The notes: generated by a model from the sequence alone, not told the origin. A stretch of 33,084 nt of DNA from Thiobacillus sp. (GCA_024709425.1 JANJWS010000002.1:1-33084), one strand, 5' to 3'; counted from the first letter of the stretch, positions 16,922 to 24,924 are shown. Numbers and translations: made by a program.

Positions 16922-18127
16922 TCATGGATAGCGTGTCAGCCGCGCCGGAGCGGTTTGCGGGTTCGCTTCGAAGTACTGCCGCACGCCGGAGACGATCGCA
17001 TCCACCAGGCTGTCCTGATAGGCCGGATCGTTGAGACGCTTTTCCTCTTCCGGATTGGAAATGAACGCCGTCTCGATGAGGATCGAGGGAATGTCCGGCG
17101 CTTTCAGCACCGCGAAGCCGGCCTGCTCGACGTGCGGCTTGTGCAGGGTGTTGACGCCACCGATCTGCTTCAACACGGCGCGCCCGAGCTTGAGGCTGTC
17201 GTTGATGGTGGCCGTTTGCGACAGGTCGATCAGAGTGCGCTTGAGGAACGGATCCTTGACGTCGATGTTGATGCCGCCCACCAGATCGGCCTCGTTTTCG
17301 CGCTTCGCCAGCCAGCGCGCGGCGGCCGAGGTGGCGCCATTTTCCGACAGGGCGAACACCGACGAGCCGCGCGCGTGCGGTTTGACGAAGGCGTCGGCAT
17401 GCACCGACAGGAAGAGATCCGCCTGCAGCGCGCGTGCCTTGACCACACGTTCCGCCAGCGGCACGAAATAGTCGCCGTCGCGGATCAGCACTGCGCGCAT
17501 GTTCTGCTGCGCGTCGATCTTCTGCTTCAGCCGTTTGGCGATCGCCAGCGTGATGTCCTTCTCGCGCGAGCCGTTAGCGCCGATCGCGCCGGGATCCTCG
17601 CCGCCGTGGCCGGCGTCGATCGCCACCGTCACCAGCCGCGCGTATTGAGGAACCGCCGGGCGCGAAGGCTCCGCCACGGCCGGCTGTGCCACGGCAGCCG
17701 GCGGTGCGGCGGGGGCGGCCTGCTGCAAGGGCCGCACGTCGACGACCAGGCGATGGCCATACTGACCGTGCGGCGGCAGGACGAATACCGTCGGATTCGC
17801 GGCGGTCTTGAGATCGAGCACGATGCGCATCACGCCGGGGCGGTTGACCCCGACGCGAACCGCGGCGACATACGGATCCTCCGGCGACAGTTGTGCTGCC
17901 AGCGCGTCCAGCGCCGGCCCGCTGCGCACGCCTTCCAGATCGATCACCACGCGCGCCGGGTTGTCGAGGGTGAAATGCCGGAACGCGATCGGCTGCGCCG
18001 CTTCGAGCGCCAGCCGTGTGTATTCGGGCGACGGCCACAAGCGGCTGGCAGACAACTGCATCGCCTGGGCCAGTCCCGGCACCAGCACGCACATCAGCAG
18101 CAACAGGTTCAGCAGTCTACGCAACAT
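16922..18127 (-). CDS. amiC: N-acetylmuramoyl-L-alanine amidase, AmiC type
   Basis: Protein of 401 aa exported by an N-terminal signal peptide (hydrophobic LLNLLLLMCVLVPGLAQA, cleavage after about residue 22). An AMIN domain (about 25-140), which targets septal peptidoglycan, is followed by a Pro/Ala linker and an Amidase_3 catalytic domain (about 170-395). The zinc ligands are seen in DAGHGGEDPG, the Glu of GSREKDIT, and SVHADAF, with the catalytic Glu in ILIETAFISN. It cleaves the amide between muramic acid and the peptide stem during daughter-cell separation and would be activated by an EnvC/NlpD-type partner. The start at 18127 overlaps the tsaE end by 19 bases. GGAGG lies only one base before the ATG, so initiation at the next codon, TTG, is also possible. 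Confidence 0.92.
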   Translation of the reverse strand: MLRRLLNLLLLMCVLVPGLAQAMQLSASRLWPSPEYTRLALEAAQPIAFRHFTLDNPARVVIDLEGVRSGPALDALAAQLSPEDPYVAAVRVGVNRPGVMRIVLDLKTAANPTVFVLPPHGQYGHRLVVDVRPLQQAAPAAPPAAVAQPAVAEPSRPAVPQYARLVTVAIDAGHGGEDPGAIGANGSREKDITLAIAKRLKQKIDAQQNMRAVLIRDGDYFVPLAERVVKARALQADLFLSVHADAFVKPHARGSSVFALSENGATSAAARWLAKRENEADLVGGINIDVKDPFLKRTLIDLSQTATINDSLKLGRAVLKQIGGVNTLHKPHVEQAGFAVLKAPDIPSILIETAFISNPEEEKRLNDPAYQDSLVDAIVSGVRQYFEANPQTAPARLTRYP

Positions 18128-18594
18128 GCCTCCAGATAACGCGCGCCGCGCGGGCTTGCCGCCTCGCATTCGACGTCCCGGCTGTCGTCGGCGATCCGCA
18201 GGCGGATCGTCACATCGGGTGCCGGCAGCCAGCCGGCTGCCTTGTCCGGCCATTCGATGACGCTCACGGCGCGGCCGTCCCCGACATCGCGGAACCCGGC
18301 GTCCAGCCATTCGCGCGGGTCGTGCATCCGATACAAATCAAAATGATACAGTGCAAACTTAGGAAATTCGTAAATTTCCGTCAAGGTATAGGTCGGGCTT
18401 TTCACGCGGCCGCCGTAGCCCAGCGCCCGCAGCAGGCCGCGGACCAGCGTCGTCTTGCCCGCGCCCAGATTGCCTTCCAGGTAGAACGTCATGCCCGGCG
18501 CGAGTTCCTGCGCCAGCTGCGCGCCGAACGCCAGCGTCGCCGCCTCGTCCGGCAGATGGCGCCGGCAGCGCACGGTATCATCGGTGTCATGCAT
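18109..18594 (-). CDS. tsaE: tRNA threonylcarbamoyladenosine biosynthesis ATPase TsaE
   Basis: ATPase of 161 aa needed, with TsaB, TsaC and TsaD, for the t6A modification at position 37 of ANN-decoding tRNAs. Walker A GNLGAGKTT is at 41-49, the family motif VKSPTYTL follows, then HFDLYR and the Walker-B-like VIEWPDK. All are conserved. It is the first gene of the minus-strand block tsaE-amiC-mutL and overlaps amiC. Its start codon lies in the palindrome ATGCAT (18589-18594), shared with the divergent queG start. No Shine-Dalgarno is visible before it. Confidence 0.95.
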   Translation of the reverse strand: MHDTDDTVRCRRHLPDEAATLAFGAQLAQELAPGMTFYLEGNLGAGKTTLVRGLLRALGYGGRVKSPTYTLTEIYEFPKFALYHFDLYRMHDPREWLDAGFRDVGDGRAVSVIEWPDKAAGWLPAPDVTIRLRIADDSRDVECEAASPRGARYLEACCVDC

Positions 18595-19647
18595 GAGACG
18601 GATTTAAGCCAACTGGCGGAACAAATCAAGCATTGGGGGCGCGAACTCGGCTTCGCCGCGGTGGGCATCGCCGACGTCGATCTCGCGGCGGCCGAAGCCG
18701 GCCTGCTGGCGTGGCTGCAACGCGGCTTTCACGGCGAGATGGATTATATGGCCACGCACGGCACCAAACGCAGCCGCCCCGCAGAACTCGTGCCCGGCAC
18801 GCTGCGCGTCATCAGCGCGCGGCTCGACTATTTCCCGCCCGACGCCGCCGCCCCGCACGCTGTGCTTGCCGACGCGGCGTGCGCCTACGTCTCGCGCTAC
18901 GCCCTCGGGCGCGACTACCACAAAGTCGTGCGCAGCCGCCTGCAAACCCTCGCCGACCGCATCAGCGCCGTCGTCGGCGAGCATCATTACCGCGTCTTCA
19001 GCGACAGCGCGCCTGTCCTCGAAGTCGCACTGGCGACCCAAGCCGGCCTCGGCTGGCGCGGCAAGCACAGCCTGCTCCTGAACCGCCAGCACGGGTCCTG
19101 GTTCTTCCTCGGCGAGATCTACACCGACCTGCCGTTACCGGTCGATGCGCCCGAAGCGGCGCATTGCGGCACCTGCCGGGCGTGCCTCGACGTCTGCCCC
19201 ACGCAGGCCATCGTCGCACCGTATACCGTCGACGCGCGGCGCTGCATCTCCTATCTCACCATCGAACTGAAGGGCAGCATCCCCGTCGACCTGCGCCCGC
19301 TGCTCGGCAACCGCATCTACGGCTGCGACGACTGCCAGCTTGCCTGTCCGTGGAACCGCTTCGCCCAGGCCACCGCGTTGCCCGATTTCGCCGTCCGCAA
19401 CGGCCTCGACAGCGCCCGTCTGCTGGATCTCTTCGCCTGGAGCGAAGCCGACTTCAACGAACGCCTCGCCGGCTCGCCGATCCGCCGCATCGGGCACGAA
19501 CGCTGGCTGCGCAATATTGCAGTTGCCTTGGGCAATGCGCCCCCGTCGCCTGAAATTCACGCGGCGCTCAGTGTGCGTGTGGATCATCCATCCACACTGG
19601 TACGCGAGCACGTGGCGTGGGCGCTGGAACGCCAGCGATCAACGTAG
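18589..19647 (+). CDS. queG: Epoxyqueuosine reductase QueG
   Basis: Protein of 352 aa, the cobalamin-dependent iron-sulfur enzyme that performs the last step of queuosine synthesis in tRNA. The N terminus (LSQLAEQIKHWGRELGF) and the segment GRDYHKVVR match the family. Two ferredoxin-type clusters are complete: CGTCRACLDVCP (about 193-204), and CDDCQLACP (about 246-254) with its additional Cys supplied by the first motif. A HEAT-like C terminus follows. The ATG at 18589 is chosen by alignment with the family N terminus; no Shine-Dalgarno precedes it. It is divergent from tsaE with overlapping starts. Its stop codon TAG is contributed by the first REP unit (GTAGCCCGG). Confidence 0.95.
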   Translation: MHETDLSQLAEQIKHWGRELGFAAVGIADVDLAAAEAGLLAWLQRGFHGEMDYMATHGTKRSRPAELVPGTLRVISARLDYFPPDAAAPHAVLADAACAYVSRYALGRDYHKVVRSRLQTLADRISAVVGEHHYRVFSDSAPVLEVALATQAGLGWRGKHSLLLNRQHGSWFFLGEIYTDLPLPVDAPEAAHCGTCRACLDVCPTQAIVAPYTVDARRCISYLTIELKGSIPVDLRPLLGNRIYGCDDCQLACPWNRFAQATALPDFAVRNGLDSARLLDLFAWSEADFNERLAGSPIRRIGHERWLRNIAVALGNAPPSPEIHAALSVRVDHPSTLVREHVAWALERQRST

Positions 19648-19732
19648 CCCGGATGCAGCGCAGCGGAATCCGGGAGGGCGGCGTACCATCTTGTGCCCGC
19701 CTCCGGATTCCATTTCATTCCATCCGGGCTAC
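19644..19732. repeat. REP/BIME unit 1 (89 bases)
   Basis: A GTAGCCCGGATGCAGCGCAG half faces a CATTCCATCCGGGCTAC half across a spacer of about 30 bases, giving GTAGCCCGGAT...ATCCGGGCTAC termini. A copy of the same length is at 20365-20453. Its first bases supply the queG stop codon. Paired REP sequences like this are the partners of RAYT transposases. Confidence 0.9.
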
Positions 19733-19744
19733 ACCAGTTCAAAC

Positions 19745-20352
19745 GTAGCCCGGATGCAGCGCAGCGAAATCCGGGGCATCGCACCCTCATTCGCCAAATG
19801 CGCCGTCTTGCGGCTCGCACGCCCAGTCACGCGGAAGCAGACCGCGTTCGACGTACCGGTGAATCGTCGAATGCGGCCAGTCAATCGCTCGTGTCGCATG
19901 GCCATGCTTCACGGGATTGATATGCACATAATCGACATGCGCCTGCAGGTCGCGCGCGTCACGAATGGTGTGTTCCCAGAATCGCCGCTGCCACAGTCCA
20001 TATTCACCGCGGGCGTCCTTTTCCACGCTTACGCCCTGATGCAGCAGATACCGGGTAAAACGCGCCTTGATCAGCCGTAGCCGGTGCGCGTATCCCGAAT
20101 CGTCCGGCGGCATCGTCCACACCGCATGCCAGTGATCCGGCAGCACGACCATCGCTTCGATGACAAAGGGCAGATCGCGCCTCACCGTCTGGACGATGTG
20201 GCGCAGCGCATCGACGTGCTCGACGAGCAGGCCACGATCGCGGTCGTGGAGATTGACCGTGAAGAAGAACGTCCCGCCAGCAACCCAGCTTCGACGATAG
20301 CGAACCATGTGCGAAGCTTACCCCGGATTCCATTTCATTCCATCCGGGCTAC
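19745..20352. mobile_element. REP/BIME unit 2 carrying rayT in its spacer
   Basis: The left half GTAGCCCGGATGCAGCGCAG is at 19745 and the right half CATTCCATCCGGGCTAC ends at 20352. The ends are those of the 89-base units on either side, but the spacer is about 545 bases and contains the whole transposase gene. The 12-base linkers ACCAGTTCAAAC (19733-19744) and ACCGGTTCAAAC (20353-20364) separate it from units 1 and 3. The three units thus look like one tandem array in which only the middle copy carries the gene. Confidence 0.85.
19787..20308 (-). CDS. rayT: REP-associated tyrosine transposase (RAYT, Y1_Tnp family)
   Basis: Protein of 173 aa of the IS200/IS605-related HUH single-strand nuclease family that recognises and cleaves REP hairpins. 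The HUH motif HWH is at 59-61 (LPDHWHAVW), the catalytic tyrosine is at about 127 (HVDYVHINPVKHG), and the family segment WQRRFWEHTIRD is present. The gene is complete and apparently intact. Its ATG lies 12 bases from the right REP half and its stop 11 bases from the left one, with no visible Shine-Dalgarno, so transcription must start inside REP sequence. Such proteins are usually single-copy, domesticated genes. Its cognate repeats flank it on both sides here. Confidence 0.93.
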   Translation of the reverse strand: MVRYRRSWVAGGTFFFTVNLHDRDRGLLVEHVDALRHIVQTVRRDLPFVIEAMVVLPDHWHAVWTMPPDDSGYAHRLRLIKARFTRYLLHQGVSVEKDARGEYGLWQRRFWEHTIRDARDLQAHVDYVHINPVKHGHATRAIDWPHSTIHRYVERGLLPRDWACEPQDGAFGE

Positions 20353-20364
20353 ACCGGTTCAAAC

Positions 20365-20453
20365 GTAGCCCGGATGCAGCGCAGCGAAATCCGGGAGGGC
20401 GGTGAACCATCTCGCGCCCCTCCCCGGATTCCATTTCATTCCATCCGGGCTAC
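20365..20453. repeat. REP/BIME unit 3 (89 bases)
   Basis: Same length and half-sites as unit 1, with a somewhat different spacer. A loose CCGGGCTAC at 20459-20467 follows it, perhaps a remnant of a further half-unit. It ends just downstream of the CDF gene stop and may serve as its transcription end. Confidence 0.9.
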
Positions 20454-20479
20454 GACGGCCGGGCTACCTGGCCTCGCGC

Positions 20480-21094
20480 TCAGTTGATCCGCAATTCCTG
20501 CCGCGCATGCCGGATCACCGACGCCCCCGAGCTCAGTGCGAGGCCCGCCAGCACCAGCGCCACCGCGATGTCGGGCCAGCCGTGTGACGTCGCCCACACG
20601 CTGCCCGCCGCGCCCATCACTGCGAGGTTGCCCAGCGCGTCGTTGCGCGAGCAGAGCCACACCGAGCGCGCCTGCGCGTCGCCCCGGCGATGCGCATACA
20701 GCAGCGCCGCGACGCCGACGTTCACTGCGAGCGCGAGGAAACTCACCCAGCCCATGATGACTGGTTCCGGGACAATCCCCGCTGCCCATTGCCAGGCCGA
20801 CTTGCCGAGCACGAACACGCCGTAGCCGACCATCAGCCAGCCCTTCCACAACGCGGTGCGCGAGCGCCACACCGGCGCGAGGCCGAGCACGAAGAGCGCC
20901 ACACCGTAGTTGCCGGCGTCGCCGAGGAAATCGACGGCGTCGGCCAGCAGCGACACGGACTGCGCGGCAAAGCTCGCCACAAGCTCGACACCGAACATCA
21001 GCGCGTTGAGCACCAGCGCGATCCACAAGGCGCGCCGATAGCGCGGGTCGGGCGGCGGCGCCGCACAGGCCACGCCGCAGTTGCAGCCGTTCAC
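20480..21094 (-). CDS. Short cation diffusion facilitator (CDF) family transporter
   Basis: Membrane protein of 204 aa with six probable membrane segments and the CDF metal-site pattern ADAVDFLGDAGN in the second (Asp55 and Asp59). It ends after the membrane domain, so the usual C-terminal cytoplasmic domain is missing, which shortens it from about 300 aa. The fifth-segment site, normally HxxxD, reads NDALGN (151-156), so metal preference may differ from zinc. A Cys-rich N terminus (MNGCNCGVAC) may bind metal first. The start is a GTG at 21094 with AGGCGG upstream. It is divergent from murI across only 68 bases. Family assignment is firm; the transported metal is unknown. Confidence 0.85.
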   Translation of the reverse strand: MNGCNCGVACAAPPPDPRYRRALWIALVLNALMFGVELVASFAAQSVSLLADAVDFLGDAGNYGVALFVLGLAPVWRSRTALWKGWLMVGYGVFVLGKSAWQWAAGIVPEPVIMGWVSFLALAVNVGVAALLYAHRRGDAQARSVWLCSRNDALGNLAVMGAAGSVWATSHGWPDIAVALVLAGLALSSGASVIRHARQELRIN

Positions 21095-21162
21095 GCGACG
21101 TGCCGCCTGGCGCGGCGCAGCGGGTAGAATGCGATTTTCTCCATCGCGCCATCCTGCCAGTC

Positions 21163-22017
21163 ATGCCCCCCAGCGACCAGCCCCCCTCCCCAACCCTCCC
21201 CCGCGCGCGGGAGAGGGCGCAAACGCTGGGACCAGACCGACCGATTGGCGTATTCGATTCCGGCATCGGCGGGCTGACCGTGGTGCGCGCGCTGATGGAG
21301 CGCCTGCCCTACGAGAACATCGTCTACTTCGGCGACACGGCGCGCGTTCCGTACGGTGTGAAATCGGTGGAAACCATCGCGCACTACACCACGCAGATCG
21401 CGCAATTCCTGCTGGAAAAGGACGTGAAGCTGCTGGTGATCGCCTGTAACACCATGGCGGCGGTGGCGGCTCAGGTGGTGAAGGACCTGTCACCCGTGCC
21501 GGTACTCGACGTGATCGACGCCGGGGCGGTGTCGGCGCGCGGCGGCAAGCGGATCGGCGTCATCGGCACCCCCACCACGATCAACAGCAACGCCTACGCG
21601 CGCGCCATTCACGAGTACGCGCCCGACTCGCGCATCCACTCGCAGGCGTGCGCGCTGTTCGTCCCGCTGGTCGAGGAAGGCTGGCTCGACCACGAGGTCA
21701 CGCGGCTCACCGCACAGGAATACCTGAAGCCGCTGCTGGCGGAGCACATCGACACCCTGGTGCTTGGCTGCACCCATTACCCGCTGCTGAAGCCACTGCT
21801 GCGCGAGGTGGCAGGCCGCGACGTCGCGCTGGTCGATTCGGCGGAAGCCATGGCCGAGCAGGTCGCGCGGCTGTTGGCGGAAAAAGGGCTGGCCAACACC
21901 GGCCCGGCCCAGCCGCGCTACGACTTCTACGTCACCGACGTGCCGCTGCGCTTCCAGACCATCGGCGAGCGCTTCCTTGGGCGCACTTTGAGCAACGTGC
22001 ATGTGGTGAAGTGGTAA
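21163..22017 (+). CDS. murI: Glutamate racemase
   Basis: Protein of 284 aa making D-glutamate for peptidoglycan. The paired catalytic cysteines are in ACNTMAA (Cys95) and LGCTHYPLL (about Cys205). The family N-terminal motif IGVFDSGIGG begins at residue 28. No ATG, GTG or TTG occurs between codon 1 and that motif, so a 27-residue leader rich in Pro and Arg must be translated. Codons 11-19 lie in a palindromic repeat (21194-21217). The leader is unlike the family and probably reflects an inserted repeat that was absorbed into the gene. Confidence 0.92.
   Translation: MPPSDQPPSPTLPRARERAQTLGPDRPIGVFDSGIGGLTVVRALMERLPYENIVYFGDTARVPYGVKSVETIAHYTTQIAQFLLEKDVKLLVIACNTMAAVAAQVVKDLSPVPVLDVIDAGAVSARGGKRIGVIGTPTTINSNAYARAIHEYAPDSRIHSQACALFVPLVEEGWLDHEVTRLTAQEYLKPLLAEHIDTLVLGCTHYPLLKPLLREVAGRDVALVDSAEAMAEQVARLLAEKGLANTGPAQPRYDFYVTDVPLRFQTIGERFLGRTLSNVHVVKW
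21194..21217. repeat. 24-base near-perfect palindrome inside the murI leader
   Basis: CCCTCCCCCGCG is followed at once by CGCGGGAGAGGG, two 12-base arms with one mismatch. Repeats of the form CCCTCTCCC...GGGAGAGGG are familiar as dispersed intergenic elements in GC-rich proteobacteria; that recognition is from memory. Here it lies within coding sequence. Confidence 0.7.
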
Positions 22018-22127
22018 CAACCATCCCCCGCACCGGCGCCAAAGTGCGTCTTTTCTTGTATGTGGTACGTAGATATTGTTTAATGGTCAATAGTTTATTG
22101 ACTCTTCTGAAAGTAAAGGAACCCGGG

Positions 22128-22760
22128 ATGAACCTGCGCCACCTTACCATTGCCGTGACCTGTACCGTGCTGCTGGGCGGCTGTGCCACCAAGGACTACG
22201 TCAACGAACAGATCGCCGGCGTCAACAAGCGCGTGGACGGCCAGCAGGCGGAAACCCAGGAGAAGTTCAGCCAGACCACGAGCTTCTACCAGGGCCTGGA
22301 AAATCGCGTCAACAGCCAGCAGACCGCGCTCGACAATACCTCGCGCACCGCGCAGGAAGCGCTCGAACGCGCCACCTCGGCGGGCAAGCTTGCCGCCGGC
22401 AAGTTCCTCTACGCAACGACGCTCTCCAGCGATGTCGCGAACTTCAAACCGGACGGCAGCAAACTGTCCCCCGCCATGGAACAGGCGCTGGACGATTTCG
22501 CCGCGCAGTTGAAGGCCGCCAACAAGAATGTCTACATCGAAATCCAGGGCCATACCGACAGCATCGGCACACCGGATGCCAACCTCGCGCTGGGTCAGGC
22601 ACGCGCCGAGATGGTGCGGCGTTACCTGTCGGTCAAGGGCGGCATCGCACTGCATCGCATGAACGTGATTTCCTACGGCGAATCCGCGCCGGTCGCAGAC
22701 AATCGCTATCGCCCCGGCCGCGCCCAGAATCGTCGCGTGACCCTGATCGTGCTCGAATAA
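22128..22760 (+). CDS. OmpA-family outer-membrane lipoprotein
   Basis: Protein of 210 aa. A lipoprotein signal ends in the lipobox LLGGC (Cys19). A region rich in Gln and Ala with coiled-coil character (about 25-85) follows, then an OmpA C-terminal peptidoglycan-binding domain (about 95-205) with GHTDSIGTPDANLALGQARA and NRRVTL. It resembles Pal-like lipoproteins that tether the outer membrane to peptidoglycan, but the coiled coil places it nearer to YiaD/other OmpA lipoproteins. AAAGGA lies 8 bases before the ATG. The 110-base gap after murI is AT-rich, so it probably has its own promoter, though no clear boxes can be named. Confidence 0.88.
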   Translation: MNLRHLTIAVTCTVLLGGCATKDYVNEQIAGVNKRVDGQQAETQEKFSQTTSFYQGLENRVNSQQTALDNTSRTAQEALERATSAGKLAAGKFLYATTLSSDVANFKPDGSKLSPAMEQALDDFAAQLKAANKNVYIEIQGHTDSIGTPDANLALGQARAEMVRRYLSVKGGIALHRMNVISYGESAPVADNRYRPGRAQNRRVTLIVLE

Positions 22761-22776
22761 GCCGCCACGCCCGCGC

Positions 22777-24594
22777 TCATCGCGTCGCGCCAAAACGCAC
22801 CGGATCGAGTGCGGCCATGATGTCTCTCTCCAAAGGCAATGGCGCGCCGACCAAATGATCGGCGAGCGCCTCGCCCATCAAGCCGGCCCAAACCACACCA
22901 CGTGACGCATAGCCCGCCGCGACATACAGTCCTGTCGCTCCGGCCACCGACCCCACGACGGGCAAACGGTCAGGCAGGGTCGCACGCAACGCAGCGCGGC
23001 CACCGACTTCGCTCACGTCGATGCGCGCCCCCGCGCCCGGCAGGATCGCCTGCAGCCGCGCCAGGTTGGCGAGATCGCTCTCCATCCGGGGCGCGATGTC
23101 GAGGTCGTCGTGTTCATAGGTCGCGCCCACCAGCACCTGCCCGTCCGCGGACACCACATAGCCCTCGCGGGAGACGACGCAGCGCAGTTCCGGCAGGCTG
23201 CCGGACGGCAGGCGGGTGACCTGACCGCGTACACGATGCAGCGGCCACGCCACCCCCTGAGCAAGATGCCCAGCCTCGTAAGCGTTGGCCAGCACCACGG
23301 TGCCGGCCTCGTCGACGATGCCCCCTTTTGCGTCAAGCAGGCGCCAGCCATTTGCCGCCGGTTCCAGCCGCGCCACCGCGCAGCCGGTTCGAAGATCGAT
23401 CCGCGCATGATCGAGCCAGGCCCGGCACAGAGTGGCTGGCGCCACCCAGCCGGCCTCCGGGTAGAAAACACCGGGCACCTCTACTGCCCAGTTCACCAGT
23501 TCGCGTGCCCTGCCGGCGTCGACCCAATGCGCAAAAGCGGCGGGGGGCGACGCCGCCGCAAGCACCATCTGCTGCCGCCTGCCGGCTTCCGCGTCCCGCA
23601 CAAGATGAAGTACCCCGCAGCGCGACCATGCCACCCGCTCGCCCAGTGCCGCCCAGCCGCGCAGGTCGCGCAGGAACGCGGCGCGCGTGAGGCGACTGGA
23701 CAGGGTATCCTCACGCGACAGCACGGGACGAAACACTGCAATCGGGTTACCCGACGCGCCCGCCGCGGGCTCGGCATTGCGTTCCAGCACGCGCACGGCA
23801 AGGCCGCGCTGCGCCAGTGCATGCGCCACCGCCGCCCCCGCCACGCCCGCACCGATCACCGTAACGTCGCGTGGAACGAGCGCATCAGCCGTGCGGGGAC
23901 CGGCGTAGTGCGCACGCAGGCAATGCCGCTTGCGGCCAAAGCCCTCACGCTTCTCGCATTGGAATCCGGCGCTGGACAGACGTTCACGCACTGCCGCCGC
24001 GACACTGTATGTAGCGGCCAGGGCACCCCGTCGCGCCAGGCGCGCCAGGGTGTGCAGAAGCGCCGGCTGCCACAGCTCGGGATTGCGGTCGGGCGCAAAG
24101 CCATCAAGGTAGAACGCGTCCACCGCGGCATCCAGCTGCGGCAGGCAGTCCGCTGCATCGCCAAGCATCAGTGTCAGCGCCACACGCCCGCCGTCGAGCA
24201 CGATGCGGTGAAACCCAGGCAGCAGCAACGGCCAACAGGCAAGCAACTGCGATGACAGGTCCGCGAATTCCGGCCAATCCACATGCAGACGCGCCAGATC
24301 CGCTGCGCTGAACGGATGTTTCTCCACCGACAGGAAATGCAGGTGCGCCGGCCGCAACGGATCGGCACGCCACGCCGCCCAGGTGGCCAGAAAATTCATC
24401 CCGGTACCGAACCCGGTTTCCAGGATGACAAAGCGATCACGACCGGCCCAGCGCTCCGGCAGCGCGCAGCCGCCCAGAAACACGTGACGCGCCTGCCCGA
24501 CCCCACCGTCGGCGGAATGGTAGACGTCGCCATAGGCGGCGGAATAAGGTACGCCGTCCACATACTGCAGGACTGCAGGAACGATCGGCCTCAC
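22777..24594 (-). CDS. mnmC: Bifunctional tRNA mnm5s2U biosynthesis enzyme MnmC
   Basis: Protein of 605 aa acting at wobble uridine 34 after MnmEG. The N-terminal part (about 1-235) is the SAM-dependent methyltransferase MnmC2, with ETGFGTGMNF and the FYLDGFAPDRNPELW block. The C-terminal part (about 243-600) is the FAD-dependent oxidoreductase MnmC1, with the dinucleotide motif VIGAGVAGAAVAHAL and the closing GLYVAAGYASRGV. Both halves appear complete. The gene converges with the lipoprotein gene and follows the 102-aa gene by 21 bases, so the two share a transcript. Confidence 0.95.
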   Translation of the reverse strand: MRPIVPAVLQYVDGVPYSAAYGDVYHSADGGVGQARHVFLGGCALPERWAGRDRFVILETGFGTGMNFLATWAAWRADPLRPAHLHFLSVEKHPFSAADLARLHVDWPEFADLSSQLLACWPLLLPGFHRIVLDGGRVALTLMLGDAADCLPQLDAAVDAFYLDGFAPDRNPELWQPALLHTLARLARRGALAATYSVAAAVRERLSSAGFQCEKREGFGRKRHCLRAHYAGPRTADALVPRDVTVIGAGVAGAAVAHALAQRGLAVRVLERNAEPAAGASGNPIAVFRPVLSREDTLSSRLTRAAFLRDLRGWAALGERVAWSRCGVLHLVRDAEAGRRQQMVLAAASPPAAFAHWVDAGRARELVNWAVEVPGVFYPEAGWVAPATLCRAWLDHARIDLRTGCAVARLEPAANGWRLLDAKGGIVDEAGTVVLANAYEAGHLAQGVAWPLHRVRGQVTRLPSGSLPELRCVVSREGYVVSADGQVLVGATYEHDDLDIAPRMESDLANLARLQAILPGAGARIDVSEVGGRAALRATLPDRLPVVGSVAGATGLYVAAGYASRGVVWAGLMGEALADHLVGAPLPLERDIMAALDPVRFGATR

Positions 24595-24615
24595 CCCGCC
24601 CCGCGCATTCCGGGT

Positions 24616-24924
24616 CTACTTTTCGAAACCTTCGCGGTGCGTGGCGTTGATGATGCGCAACAGGTCGCGAAAGGGAATATCGCGCTCATGCTTCTTGAAC
24701 AGCGGCATGAAGGACAGGTCTTCGCCCTGGCCGACGCCCGCGTATCGACCCGACATCATCAACTCGTGCAGGTCACGCAGCATCTTGTCGAGGGTATCGA
24801 GGTAGGGCATATAGGTCGATGCCTCATCGTCGTCATGCTCGAGGCACGCGCGCAACTCGTCGATCTCGTACACGGCTTCATGCACCAGATCGACCAGCTC
24901 TTCGAGGTTATGGGCTCTTTTCAT
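24616..24924 (-). CDS. Small acidic helical protein of unknown function
   Basis: Protein of 102 aa without signal peptide or membrane segment. It appears mainly helical, with two acidic patches (YEIDELRACLEHDDDEAS), then a segment ending HEREGFEK-like 'INATHREGFEK'. I do not recognise a family. It lies 21 bases upstream of mnmC on the same strand, and its codon use and composition match its neighbours, so it is likely a real gene. No Shine-Dalgarno is visible before the ATG at 24924. Confidence 0.65.
   Translation of the reverse strand: MKRAHNLEELVDLVHEAVYEIDELRACLEHDDDEASTYMPYLDTLDKMLRDLHELMMSGRYAGVGQGEDLSFMPLFKKHERDIPFRDLLRIINATHREGFEK

Noticed and set aside
16130-18139. A 669-codon plus-strand frame through mutL and amiC
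   Set aside because: It is antisense to two genes with intact catalytic motifs and has no recognisable domain.
22018-22127. A specific -35/-10 promoter for the OmpA-type lipoprotein gene
   Set aside because: The stretch is AT-rich, but none of the possible box pairs has both good matches and normal spacing.
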